64,000 nucleotides of DNA from Variovorax paradoxus (lineage in GTDB: Bacteria; Pseudomonadota; Gammaproteobacteria; Burkholderiales; Burkholderiaceae_C), in the NCBI RefSeq assembly GCF_009755665.1, contig NZ_CP046622.1, positions 2,852,001 through 2,916,000 on the forward strand, given 5' to 3'. Shown here piece by piece: positions 35,401-43,540 of this stretch; within the stretch, counting starts at the first letter, position 1; each line of letters starts with the position of its first letter. The position numbers and the translations under genes were made by a program. Below the pieces are notes generated by a model. The model saw only the letters and a program-made list of their open reading frames with translations. It did not search any database and was not told where the DNA came from.

Positions 35401-36157
35401 AATGCCGCGGCAGGGCGGCACCGTGGACGTCAAGTGAGCCATGTCGGTCGTGCTCGACTCCGACACATGGATGCAATCCGCATTCCATTCGAGGTTCGAC
35501 TCGAGACTTCTTCATGCGACACCTCCGCCATTGATCTTTCTTACGACGATCTAGGTCGGCACGCCGGGAGTCGTTGCTTTTACAAGCGGGCGGCAAGCGG
35601 TGGTCGATTCGTGGTTCTCATCCACACCAAGGTGCTAATTGTGCGAGCTGATTCTCAAAAATGCAAACCTTTGTCTTAATGGCAACTTTCTGGCCTTACC
35701 TAACCCATGGATGGTGGCGACGTAGGAAAAAGGCGAATCGAACGCCGCCGTCGCCCTCGATCGCACAAACGGCGACCAGCACGACTTGGATGAACTTTCT
35801 CGGAGGCAGCACGCAATTTCTCGCGTGTGCACTCGGTCGGACCTGGCGCACGGATAGCTACGGATGAACAGTCCGTCGGTAACCTAAAAAGCGTGCGCGA
35901 CCTGGGTACCTTGAGGCTGGTGTTCCGGGCATGGAATCGAAGCGAACCCAATGACGGCACGGGTTCGGGTCTTTCGAAGTGGTCTTTCATCGGGTCCATA
36001 TAGATAACACAATGCGCATTATGTTAAATGACATGTACTGAGATCCGCGCTGATTGGCTGAGCCCGTCGGCCGACAGAAAGTTGCACTTCAAAAACCGGC
36101 TCCCGCAACAAGAATTACGTACTAGCCTCATCTGTTGATTGCGCACGTGGCATCTAA
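35401..36157. other. Gene-poor, lower-GC stretch
   Basis: No convincing coding region on either strand: the open frames lack ribosome sites and family-like sequence. Base composition is visibly less GC-rich than the flanks. It holds the dif/Xer-like sequence. Probably decayed or horizontally acquired DNA. Confidence 0.5.
36002..36029 (+). other. dif/Xer-recombination-like site
   Basis: The 11-mer TTATGTTAAAT (36019-36029) is identical to the XerD-binding arm of the E. coli dif site. Directly before it is AATGCGCA, resembling the distal part of the dif XerC arm. Two readings are possible. One is a 28-bp site with arms AGATAACACAA and TTATGTTAAAT around a TGCGCA centre (arms match as inverted copies at 8 of 11). 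The other is a collapsed dif in which the central hexamer has been lost. Lies in gene-poor DNA. Confidence 0.45.
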
Positions 36158-36459
36158 GCTAATTCTTCGGCCAGCACCGGATCGAAAAAACCCACCACCT
36201 CAAAACCACGACTTACCCACTGGAAAAAGCTTCACATGCACTGGAGCAAAGCGGACCATGCGCTCGCAAAGCGCGCAGTGAGACGACGGTTGCCTCCCTC
36301 ATCAAATGCTTCTTTGGCGCGGGCATTCCTCCCACCGTCACGCGGTTGGACGGAATGCGCAAATTGGAATACACGGCCGACCGGCTGCGCAGCGTAGTGG
36401 ACGCGAAGATCCTCAGCTCGCTTTCCTTTGAGCCACGGCAGAGCACCGATCTTTCATAG
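36158..36459 (+). pseudogene. Orphan coding fragment, unrecognised
   Basis: An open frame of 100 codons between two stops, without a credible start, reads like real protein. Visible are a Lys/Pro/Thr-rich beginning, then Leu-Glu-Lys-Ala-Ser-His-Ala-Leu-Glu-Gln and Arg-Leu-Asp-Gly-Met-Arg-Lys-Leu-Glu-Tyr-Thr-Ala-Asp-Arg-Leu. I cannot assign a family. Probably the 3' end of a gene lost by rearrangement, 130 bases from the dif-like site. Confidence 0.3.
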
Positions 36460-36657
36460 AAGGCTGATCTTCCGACGCCGTTCAATCCGGGCTCTGCAGG
36501 CTCTGCGTTGTGGAAGCAGCAGTGAGGGCATTTGTCTCCCCGGAAAAGGTGCGTACTGCCCAGGCGCGCGTGCGGCGCAACTTCTACAGTGACTTCACGG
36601 CGAAGCGCTTTGATCTTTGATCCAAAACGGGCAAACAAGGGGCGCCGGTTGTCCACC

Positions 36658-36987
36658 TCACTGGAGAACGCACATGGAACGCAGCCAGCTACCCGGAAAT
36701 TGCTTCTTGGTGCTTGTGTACTTGCTCGCGCTGCTTGCTTTGTGGCTGAGCAACTGACACGAAGTTGCCGATCCGGGCGCCCCGCGCCAGCGCTTGGGTG
36801 CCGATGCCGTCTCGAGCAGATCCGCCAGCCCGGCGTGTCCGTGGCGCGTTCCGGCCAGCGGCCAGTCTTCACCCGGGATGATCCATTCGACGTCTTCAGC
36901 GACCAGCGCCAGCAGAGCCTCCCTGTCGCCGTGGCTGATCGCGGTGAAGAAGTCCTTCACGGTCTGTATGTTCTTTTCGGTGCTCAT
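36658..36987 (-). pseudogene. Truncated SnoaL-like (nuclear transport factor 2 fold) gene
   Basis: The first 60 or so residues are a good SnoaL-like/ketosteroid-isomerase-type N-terminus (Val-Lys-Asp-Phe-Phe-x-Ala-Ile, Leu-Leu-Ala-Leu-Val-Ala-Glu-Asp-Val-Glu-Trp-Ile-Ile-Pro-Gly). After about position 36800 the sequence becomes Ser/Lys-rich and unrelated, and the usual C-terminal beta-sheet half is missing. Probably broken by the rearrangement that created the gene-poor stretch. It is third in the TetR-controlled operon, 33 bases after the reductase stop. Confidence 0.65.
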
Positions 36988-37020
36988 CGCATTTTTCCAT
37001 TCGTCCAGTCGTCGTGCTCA

Positions 37021-37620
37021 TCAGTCGAACTTGACAAGGTCCTTGAAGATCAGGCGGCCCCAGCTCTTGTCGTGCGCCTGCACGAGCAGCCCACCTTCTG
37101 AAAGCGCGCCAAGCTTGACGGGTGCGAAGCCCAAGTTTTCCGCGAGCACGCTGACCTGCGTTGCGGCGTCCTCATCGTCGCTCGTCAGGAACACGACGCG
37201 CCTGCCGCCGTGTACGGCCGGATCCTGGTCCAGGACGGCAGCAACCAGATGGTTGAAGCCCTTGACCAGCCTGCCGCCCGCGAACGCCTCCTCGACGACC
37301 TTGGCCGAAGGCCGTCCGCCCAGGTCTTCGTGGGACACGCCGTAGGCATTGGTCACATCAACGATGATCTTTCCCTTCCAGGTTGGCAGCGCCTTCGCGA
37401 CATCTCTGTGCGACTCGAAACGGACAGCCAAAAAGATGATGTCTGCTTTGACTGCTTCTGCCAGTGTCGTGGGAATGACCTCGGGTCCGATTGCGGCCAC
37501 ATCGGATGCAAAGCTTTCCGGGTCGCGCGTGGTTGCAACGGACACTTCAATGCCCTTGCGAGCAAACGCCTTGGCGAGGGTCTGGCCGATCTCGCCGAAG
37601 CCGATGATTGCGTAGCTCAT
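37021..37620 (-). CDS. NADPH-dependent F420 reductase-like oxidoreductase
   Basis: 199-residue protein with an N-terminal Rossmann motif (Ile-Gly-Phe-Gly-Glu-Ile-Gly) and a body like the NADP oxidoreductase/coenzyme-F420-dependent family (DUF2000-type clusters), including Asp-Val-Thr-Asn-Ala-Tyr and Lys-Gly-Phe-Asn-His. In bacteria without F420 these act on unknown substrates. ATG at 37620 has GGAG eight bases upstream. Lies 33 bases downstream of the short-chain dehydrogenase in the same direction, so co-transcribed. Confidence 0.82.
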   Translation of the reverse strand: MSYAIIGFGEIGQTLAKAFARKGIEVSVATTRDPESFASDVAAIGPEVIPTTLAEAVKADIIFLAVRFESHRDVAKALPTWKGKIIVDVTNAYGVSHEDLGGRPSAKVVEEAFAGGRLVKGFNHLVAAVLDQDPAVHGGRRVVFLTSDDEDAATQVSVLAENLGFAPVKLGALSEGGLLVQAHDKSWGRLIFKDLVKFD

Positions 37621-37653
37621 TGATGTTTCTCCGATCATGTTTGATGCCAGGGG

Positions 37654-38388
37654 TCAGAGTTGCGCCAGGCCGCCGTCGACGGCGACCTCGCTTGCGGTCA
37701 TGAAGCTGCTGTCCGAGGACGCGAGAAAGGCAGCCACCGCTCCGATCTCCGCCGGATCGCCCATGCGCTGGAGTGGCGTCATCGCGCCGAAGGCCTTGAC
37801 ACCTTCCTCGCCCAGCGCTGCCTTCGCAAGGTCGGTCGCCGTGGGTCCGGGCGACAGCACGTTGACCCGGATGCCGGTTCCCTTCAAGTCCTCCGCCCAG
37901 GTTCGCGCAAGGTTGCGCACCGCCGCCTTGCTTGCGCTGTAAGCAGTGAATCCCGGGGCGCCCGTGGTGCCGGCGCTCGATCCGGTCAGGATGATCGATC
38001 CACCCTTGCCCATCAGCGGCAGCGCCTGCTGGACCGTGAAGATCGCCCCCTTCACATTGGTGTCGAAGGCCTCGTCGATGTGATCGGCGGTGATCTTGCC
38101 GAGCGCCAGCGGGCCTCCCGCTCCGGCGTTGGCAAAGACGATGTCGAGGGTTCCGCGCTCGGCCTTCACCGCGGCGTAGAGCCGGTCGAGGTCGGCCGGA
38201 TCGGAGACCGAGCCCTTCACCGCGCGGGCATTGGGGCCAAGCTCGGCCACAGCGGCATCGAGCGCTTCCTGCCGGCGGCCGAAGATGAAAACGAAGGCGC
38301 CCTCCTCGATGAAGCGCTTGGCGGCGGCGAGGCCGATGCCCGTCGCGCCACCGGTGATCACAGTGGTCTTTCCATTCAGTCTGGTCAT
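37654..38388 (-). CDS. Short-chain dehydrogenase/reductase
   Basis: Classical SDR of 244 residues: Thr-Gly-Gly-Ala-Thr-Gly-Ile-Gly cofactor loop, Asn-Ala-Gly-Ala, catalytic Ser in Thr-Gly-Ser-Ser-Ala-Gly and Tyr-Ser-Ala-Ser-Lys. ATG at 38388 is preceded by AAGGAA; a longer in-frame extension would cover the operator region. First gene of an operon divergent from a TetR regulator with shared operators. Substrate unknown. Confidence 0.9.
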   Translation of the reverse strand: MTRLNGKTTVITGGATGIGLAAAKRFIEEGAFVFIFGRRQEALDAAVAELGPNARAVKGSVSDPADLDRLYAAVKAERGTLDIVFANAGAGGPLALGKITADHIDEAFDTNVKGAIFTVQQALPLMGKGGSIILTGSSAGTTGAPGFTAYSASKAAVRNLARTWAEDLKGTGIRVNVLSPGPTATDLAKAALGEEGVKAFGAMTPLQRMGDPAEIGAVAAFLASSDSSFMTASEVAVDGGLAQL

Positions 38389-38455
38389 GTCATGTTCCTT
38401 GGTTGGGTGTTGAAGCGCCGCTGTTCGCACTTGGTGCGAAGGCGCGCTATCATGT

Positions 38456-38523
38456 GGATCAGTGGTCCAAATCAGGATGAGCACTATCCAAACCACTGAT
38501 CCAAATATACGGATCACTGATCC
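38456..38523. promoter_or_regulatory. Three TetR operator-like copies between the SDR and tetR genes
   Basis: The decamer GGATCAGTGG (38456-38465) recurs inverted as CCACTGATCC (38493-38502), and a related odd-length perfect palindrome GGATCACTGATCC lies at 38511-38523. All are inside the divergent intergenic gap, with the last ending 18 bases before the tetR start, where they would repress both promoters. The binding protein is presumably the adjacent TetR. Confidence 0.7.
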
Positions 38524-38540
38524 ACTTGTCAAGGTCCTCC

Positions 38541-39194
38541 ATGCGAGCCGACGCCAAAAAGAACCACGACCATCTACTTGCAGTCGCGCGTGACGTGGTC
38601 ACCGAGCATGGCGCCGACGCTTCCATGCGAGATATCGCCCGCCGTGCCGACGTCGGGTTGGCCACACTGCTTCGCCACTTCCCGACGCGAGAAGCCTTGT
38701 TCGACGCGTTGTTGCGGACGAATGCGGACGCGCTGACCCAGCAGGCGACCGAACTCGAAACGTCGAGACCGCCTGACGAAGCGCTCGTGTCCTGGTTTCG
38801 CGAAGCAGTGGGATTTACGCAGACCTATAGCGGCGTTTGCGACCTGATGGCGAGCGCCCACGCGGACCCGGACTCCGCGCTTCACGCTTCGAGCGCGGCG
38901 CTGCACGCAGCGGGCGCGCGACTGCTGCGCCGAGCTCAGGCCGAGGGAACGGCGCGCGCCGATATGGATGGGGAGGACCTGTTCGCCCTGATGTCGGCAC
39001 TCAGCTGGCTCGCCGGCCAACCCTCATTTGCCTCACGGGCCGATCGTCTCTTCCACATCGTTGCGAGCGCCATCCTCGCGAATCCGTCGAGCAGCGAGTG
39101 CCGTGTTGGACGGTCGGAGTCCCTACCCTCCAGCGGTGAGGCCTTGTCGTCCCAAGCTGATCGCGTCGATCCGTCCGCTCTCAAGCGCCAGTAA
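38541..39194 (+). CDS. TetR family transcriptional regulator
   Basis: 217-residue repressor. The N-terminal helix-turn-helix is clear: Ser-Met-Arg-Asp-Ile-Ala-Arg-Arg-Ala-Asp-Val-Gly-Leu-Ala-Thr-Leu-Leu-Arg-His-Phe-Pro-Thr-Arg-Glu, then a helical ligand domain and a Ser-rich unstructured end. ATG at 38541 preferred to an in-frame TTG 15 bases earlier. Divergent from the SDR operon, with three GGATCA-type palindromes between them, so it likely represses that operon and itself. Ligand unknown. Confidence 0.9.
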   Translation: MRADAKKNHDHLLAVARDVVTEHGADASMRDIARRADVGLATLLRHFPTREALFDALLRTNADALTQQATELETSRPPDEALVSWFREAVGFTQTYSGVCDLMASAHADPDSALHASSAALHAAGARLLRRAQAEGTARADMDGEDLFALMSALSWLAGQPSFASRADRLFHIVASAILANPSSSECRVGRSESLPSSGEALSSQADRVDPSALKRQ

Positions 39195-39295
39195 CCCAGT
39201 CGATGGGTACAGGTCCAGACCCCTTCGGGCAGACTGAAGAGGCATTCGGCGTTGATGCCGCGTCCGGCCACCTGTGTCGTCCGTCGCGCAAGAGA

Positions 39296-39628
39296 CTATT
39301 TCGCAGGCGAGAAAGAGGTGGGCGTCAAGAACGAGTTGTCCATCTTCGCAACGATCGGTCCGGCTGCCTCGCTCTGTTTTCTGACTTCGACCCATTCGGG
39401 ATCGGCGACAAACTTGGCCCACTTGACCTCACGATCGGCCAGGCTCTCCCAGACAAGCATGTAGGGGAGCGCGTTGCTGTCCGGTCCGACCGCAGTCGTC
39501 CAGTATCCGAGTTGACGAATTCCCAGCCGGTTCCAGATGCCTACGGTGTGATCGCGAAATCTGGCAAGGACGTCGGGCAGGCGGCCAGGCATTGCGGTAT
39601 AGACGCGTAGTTCGTAGGTCATCGGCAT
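39296..39628 (-). CDS. NIPSNAP family protein
   Basis: 110 residues, one dimeric alpha/beta-barrel-type NIPSNAP domain (Tyr-Glu-Leu-Arg-Val-Tyr at the start, Gly-Tyr-Trp-Thr-Thr, Trp-Glu-Ser-Leu-Ala-Asp-Arg). Bacterial members are of unknown function but often sit next to SDR/TetR genes as here. Two closely spaced ATGs (39628 and 39622) are possible starts. Convergent with tetR. Confidence 0.82.
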   Translation of the reverse strand: MPMTYELRVYTAMPGRLPDVLARFRDHTVGIWNRLGIRQLGYWTTAVGPDSNALPYMLVWESLADREVKWAKFVADPEWVEVRKQSEAAGPIVAKMDNSFLTPTSFSPAK

Positions 39629-39978
39629 CAGTCCCGAAAAGATCGTTGCGGGTTGACGGGTGGCGGGCGTGACCGCCGGGCACGCATTGTGCCGCCAGAG
39701 GTCCCATCCGCCGTCAAAGGAGGTGATCTGCCCATACGAAAAGTCGCTCTCGGGGGCCGGTTAAGAGGTCACGTAAGGATCAGCACCAGGAGGCAGCAGC
39801 CTGACCTTCGCCAGCTCTCCACCTGACACTTCGGCCGCCATGCACAGCGCCCTCACCTGTGCGTCGATGCGCGCAGCGGACAGGCTGCGCACGACAGGCG
39901 CTGGTTCGTCTCAGACATCATGATGCCGCCGCGCACCCCCGCGTTCGGGTCCTCACAGCGCGCCTTGTCTCAGACATA
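39629..39978. other. Intergenic stretch with a small coding remnant
   Basis: No intact gene. On the minus strand, between stops, 39761-39915 reads like the C-terminus of a protein: Ala-Arg-Ile-Asp-Ala-Gln-Val-Arg-Ala-Leu, Leu-Leu-Pro-Pro-Gly-Ala-Asp-Pro-Tyr-Val, then TAA. It has no start and I do not recognise it. The words GTCTCAGACAT occur twice (39908 and 39967). Confidence 0.35.
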
Positions 39979-40185
39979 TCAATGACAAGGAACAGCCAGT
40001 GGCTGGTGCACGGCCGACATCCACGGCGCTGGCATCGTCGAGGCGAGTGGCTGCGGTATCGCGACGATCAGGATCGCTCCCGCCACCGCGGCCGCTGCAA
40101 CAGTGGACGTGATCCACACCCCGTCGGTCCGCAGCTTGCCGGACGGCTGTGAGCCGGCATTGGTGGTGAATCGGTTCCGTGCCAT
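39979..40185 (-). CDS. Small hypothetical membrane protein
   Basis: About 68 residues with one hydrophobic segment (about residues 25-47). ATG at 40185 has GGGAGA seven bases upstream and begins 12 bases after the DUF1127 stop, so the two may be co-transcribed. I do not recognise a family. Small size makes the call uncertain. Confidence 0.45.
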   Translation of the reverse strand: MARNRFTTNAGSQPSGKLRTDGVWITSTVAAAAVAGAILIVAIPQPLASTMPAPWMSAVHQPLAVPCH

Positions 40186-40197
40186 CACCACGTCTCC

Positions 40198-40416
40198 CTA
40201 CAACTCGCGCGACCGTGGCCATTCGGCTGCCGCGCGGTGCGACAGGCCGATGTCGCGCAGCGTGCGCTCGTCGAGCGAACTCAGCTCGCTGCGTGCCACG
40301 GCTCGGCGACGGTGCTCCCTCAGCGCAGCAGCGAGGCGGCGCCACGCAGACGCGAACCGGCCAGGCGCGCCGGTACGGCGGACGGCGGTGTAGATACAGC
40401 TCAGCAAGTGGTACAT
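40198..40416 (-). CDS. DUF1127 family small protein
   Basis: 72 residues with the DUF1127 signature near the C-terminus: Ser-Ser-Leu-Asp-Glu-Arg-Thr-Leu-Arg-Asp-Ile-Gly-Leu, rich in Arg. Small DUF1127 proteins in alphaproteobacteria affect RNA turnover and phosphate or carbon metabolism; function here unknown. One base separates it from the TPR gene upstream, so it is in the FAD-oxidase/TPR operon. Confidence 0.85.
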   Translation of the reverse strand: MYHLLSCIYTAVRRTGAPGRFASAWRRLAAALREHRRRAVARSELSSLDERTLRDIGLSHRAAAEWPRSREL

Positions 40417-40417
40417 G

Positions 40418-41770
40418 TCAACCTCCGGATGCGGCCGCGAAACGGGCCGAGAGAAGATGGCCGTTCGGGACGGCCGCGCCCAGCGCGATGCCGTGGCCGA
40501 ACAGCGGGACGGTGCCGATGCGCTTCAAGGCCCGGCGCACCGGCCGCCGAACGCACGCCACGGCCTGCAGCAGCGTCAGGTGCAGCACGTCTCGCTGCGC
40601 ATGGCTGCCGCCCAGGCGGTGCGCCAGCGCGGGCAGGCTGCCGAGCAGGCCGATCGCGCGGGCATGGTCGCCCTGTCCGAATGCCATCAGGGCGCGACAA
40701 GCCGGCAGGCCGAGCTGGCGCGTGGTCTTGCCATGGCGCGTGGGCAGCGTTTCGCCAACGGCCAGCGCGCGTTCCAGTGTCCGCGCGCGAGCCCAGTCGC
40801 GCGCACCGACGAAGGCGAGCATCGCGTGCACGTCGGTGAAGCTGCAGAAGGCGTCGCCGATGTGCGGCTCCCAGGCATCGCAGAGTTCGTTCCAGCGCTC
40901 GCCGACATCGTGGCCGCGCAGGTGCAGTCGCCACAGCAACGCCGACGCGTCGATCAGGTCGGCAATCGCGCACGACTGCCCGGACCGCACCCGCTGGTCG
41001 TAGACCTCGAGCGCCTCGGCGACCTGGCCGCATCCCATGAGAAAGAGCGCCAGGTGCCACCAGCAATGCGTGGCGACGGAGCTGTTCTCGGCCCAGCACG
41101 CCTGGTGCTCGCGCATCCAGCGCAAGCCCTCGTCGGCGCGGTCCGTCATCTCGAAGACGTGCGCCATCACGTGGTGCGCCCGCGCGTCGAGCGGGTTCAG
41201 CGCCAGCGCTGCGCGCGCCGCGAACTCGGCGCCCTCACTGTCCCCGCATTCGACCAGGCCGAAGGCATGCATCGACAGCACGGCGTGGTAGCCGGGCACC
41301 TCGGGCGACCAGGCCGGCAGCAGGTTCGCGACCCGACTGCTCATGCGCTCGGCGTCCCCGACCAGGTAGTCGAACGCATGGGCCGCGTGCGCGGCAAGCG
41401 CATCGCGGGGGTCCTGCTGCAGCAGTTCGCCGAGCGTCTCCCGGGCGAAGTCGTAGTTGTCCGTCAGCACGCTCGCGATGGCCGCAAGGTGCAGCGCCTC
41501 CCGCTCGTTGGGCCCGAGGCCTGCCGCGCGATGCAGCACGGCCTGCGCCGACTGCACGCGTCGCCGGTCGCGGCTGCACAGCAGCGTATAGGCCTGCAGC
41601 ACGTGCGCCATGACGAAGCCGGGGGCCTTCGCCAGTGCCTGCTCCAGCAATGCCCCGGTGCCGCTGCGCCAGGCCAGCACCGAGGCGAGCGCGCTTTCGT
41701 AGGCCGCCAGCGCCTCGGGCGTGGCGCCCGTGTGGGCCGTCGCACCCGCCCGTTCGACTGCCGCACTCAT
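40418..41770 (-). CDS. TPR (TTC38-like) protein
   Basis: 450 residues of helical tetratricopeptide-like repeats resembling the TTC38 family. The recurring helix pairs contain His-Val-Met-Ala-His-Val-Phe-Glu-Met and His-Cys-Trp-Trp-His-Leu-Ala-Leu-Phe-Leu. Cytosolic, no signal peptide. The start overlaps the FAD-oxidase stop (ATGA), so the two are coupled. Function unknown; protein-protein interaction scaffold by fold. Confidence 0.8.
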   Translation of the reverse strand: MSAAVERAGATAHTGATPEALAAYESALASVLAWRSGTGALLEQALAKAPGFVMAHVLQAYTLLCSRDRRRVQSAQAVLHRAAGLGPNEREALHLAAIASVLTDNYDFARETLGELLQQDPRDALAAHAAHAFDYLVGDAERMSSRVANLLPAWSPEVPGYHAVLSMHAFGLVECGDSEGAEFAARAALALNPLDARAHHVMAHVFEMTDRADEGLRWMREHQACWAENSSVATHCWWHLALFLMGCGQVAEALEVYDQRVRSGQSCAIADLIDASALLWRLHLRGHDVGERWNELCDAWEPHIGDAFCSFTDVHAMLAFVGARDWARARTLERALAVGETLPTRHGKTTRQLGLPACRALMAFGQGDHARAIGLLGSLPALAHRLGGSHAQRDVLHLTLLQAVACVRRPVRRALKRIGTVPLFGHGIALGAAVPNGHLLSARFAAASGG

Positions 41771-43215
41771 GACGCGCCCTCCCCTTGTGCATCGGCCGCT
41801 GGCGCGATGTTCAGGTTCATCCGGAACAGGTTGGCCGCGTCATAGCGGCGCTTGAGGGCCTGCAGGCGCGGGTAATTGGCACCGTAGGTGGCGGCCACGC
41901 GCTCGCCTTCGTCTTCCGTCAGAAAGTTGACGTAGCCGCTCCCCGTGGCGTGCGGCGCGGCTTCCTCGAAGGCCCGGCGCGCCCAGGCTCGCACGCGCTG
42001 GTCGTCCTTGGCATCCGACCAGCGGCCGTGCACGTTCATGATGAAGCGCGCGTCGCGTCCCACGAAGGCCGTGGCCGTGGGCTCCACACGCGACATCGCG
42101 CCACCCAGCTGCGCCAGGAAGACCTCGCATTCCGGTCCCGGCAGCCGCGAGCCGGAAGCGATCACGGCATCGAGCGCCGCGTCGCTCAGCGTGCCGAAGT
42201 TGTTCGACTTCCAGTAGTTGCGCCCGCCCGGCGTCAGCAGCGGGTCGAACGCGGTCTGGAAGGCCGCGTACGGCGTCGGCCCGAGCGCGGTGGCCAACGG
42301 CGTGCCGAAGCGCGTCACTGGCGCCGCGGCCTGCTCGCCCCTGGACAGGTCGCCGCAGTACAGCAGCGGAAAGATCACGACCTGCGTGCCGTGTGCGGAA
42401 ACCGGCAGAAATGGCAGCGGCGGCGCCTTGCGCATCACCGCCCACACGCTCAGCTCGTCGGGTGCGCCGGCACTGAAGTCGCGCCACGCGCGCAGCACCT
42501 GGCGCGCCTGCTCGAACGGATAGACCACGAGGCCGGCATACACCTCGGGCCCGACCGGATGCAGCTGCAGCTTGAACGAGGTGACGACGCCGAAATTGCC
42601 GCCGCCGCCGCGCAAGGCCCAGAACAGCTCCGGCTCCGAGCCCGCCGACGCCTCGTGCACGGCGCCGTCCGCCGTGACCACCGTGGCGGCGATCAGGTTG
42701 TCGACGGTCATTCCGTGACGGCGCGTGAGCCAGCCGAAGCCGCCGCCGAGCGTGAGGCCGGCAACGCCGGTGGTCGAGTTGATGCCCAGCGGCGTGGCCA
42801 GGCCGTGGGCCTGCGCTTGGCGATCGAGGTCACCGAGCAGCGCGCCCGGACCGACCTGCGCGGTGCGCGCAGCGGCGTCGATGCGCACCTCCGACATTCC
42901 CGACAGGTCGAGCATCAGGCCGTCGTGCACGACCGCGTTCCCGGCGATGTGATGACCGCCGCCGCGCACGCTCAGCAGCATGCGGTGCGTCGCAGCGAAG
43001 CGCACGGCCGCCTGCACGTCCCCCACTGTCAGGCAGCGCGCAATGAGCGCAGGATGGCGGTCGACCGTGGCGTTCCAGACCTTTCGCGCGTCGTCGTAGC
43101 CCGCGTCGCCGCGGCGCAGGACGCCGCCGCTGATCTTCAACGCGAACGAATCGACCGCGGGCTGGAGCAGGGACTGGCGTTGGTTGTCCAGGGTGAGGTA
43201 AGAAAGCGATTGCAT
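41767..43215 (-). CDS. FAD-binding berberine-bridge-type oxidoreductase
   Basis: 482-residue oxidase of the FAD_binding_4/BBE family. The flavin-binding segment Arg-Gly-Gly-Gly-His-His-Ile-Ala-Gly holds a His suitable for covalent attachment. The second covalent Cys of bi-covalent members is absent: Thr-Gly-Val-Ala-Gly-Leu-Thr-Leu-Gly-Gly-Gly has Val in that area. The C-terminal BBE motif Tyr-Val-Asn-Phe and Asn-Tyr-Pro-Arg-Leu are present. ATG at 43215 has AAGGAG at ideal spacing. Divergent from a two-component system that may control it. Confidence 0.87.
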   Translation of the reverse strand: MQSLSYLTLDNQRQSLLQPAVDSFALKISGGVLRRGDAGYDDARKVWNATVDRHPALIARCLTVGDVQAAVRFAATHRMLLSVRGGGHHIAGNAVVHDGLMLDLSGMSEVRIDAAARTAQVGPGALLGDLDRQAQAHGLATPLGINSTTGVAGLTLGGGFGWLTRRHGMTVDNLIAATVVTADGAVHEASAGSEPELFWALRGGGGNFGVVTSFKLQLHPVGPEVYAGLVVYPFEQARQVLRAWRDFSAGAPDELSVWAVMRKAPPLPFLPVSAHGTQVVIFPLLYCGDLSRGEQAAAPVTRFGTPLATALGPTPYAAFQTAFDPLLTPGGRNYWKSNNFGTLSDAALDAVIASGSRLPGPECEVFLAQLGGAMSRVEPTATAFVGRDARFIMNVHGRWSDAKDDQRVRAWARRAFEEAAPHATGSGYVNFLTEDEGERVAATYGANYPRLQALKRRYDAANLFRMNLNIAPAADAQGEGAS

Positions 43216-43540
43216 GGTTGACTCCTTCAATGAATGTGACGATGTGAAACCCGGCGCAACGCATTCCGCAGGTTCCCGGCGAACGGGCGGTCATCCGACT
43301 GCCACACCGACTTGACCCACGGCCACATGCAGATGGCCAAAGCTAGAAGTTGCGTACTCACGTTGACTCCGGTGCGTACCAGCGCAATGCGGCTGGGCTG
43401 GAATGGATTCTGAAAAGCACGTGCGTTCTTTTTGCTTCAGAGCCGGGGCATTCTTGTTTCGTTTGTTTCACGCAGCGCCGGCCGAATCGGTCTACGCTCC
43501 AACGGCCACAGGGAGCGTGAGCGAGCCAAGAGGAGGGTTC
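43216..43540. other. Divergent intergenic region between FAD oxidase and response regulator
   Basis: 325 bases without a convincing gene; expected to hold promoters in both directions. A CTCCTTC (reverse AAGGAG) belongs to the oxidase and GAGGAGGG to the regulator. No striking palindrome seen. Confidence 0.5.

Noticed and set aside
35254..35679. 141-codon plus-strand open frame
   Set aside because: No ribosome site; the minus strand has the peroxidase-like motif in this area and the frame composition is not coding-like.
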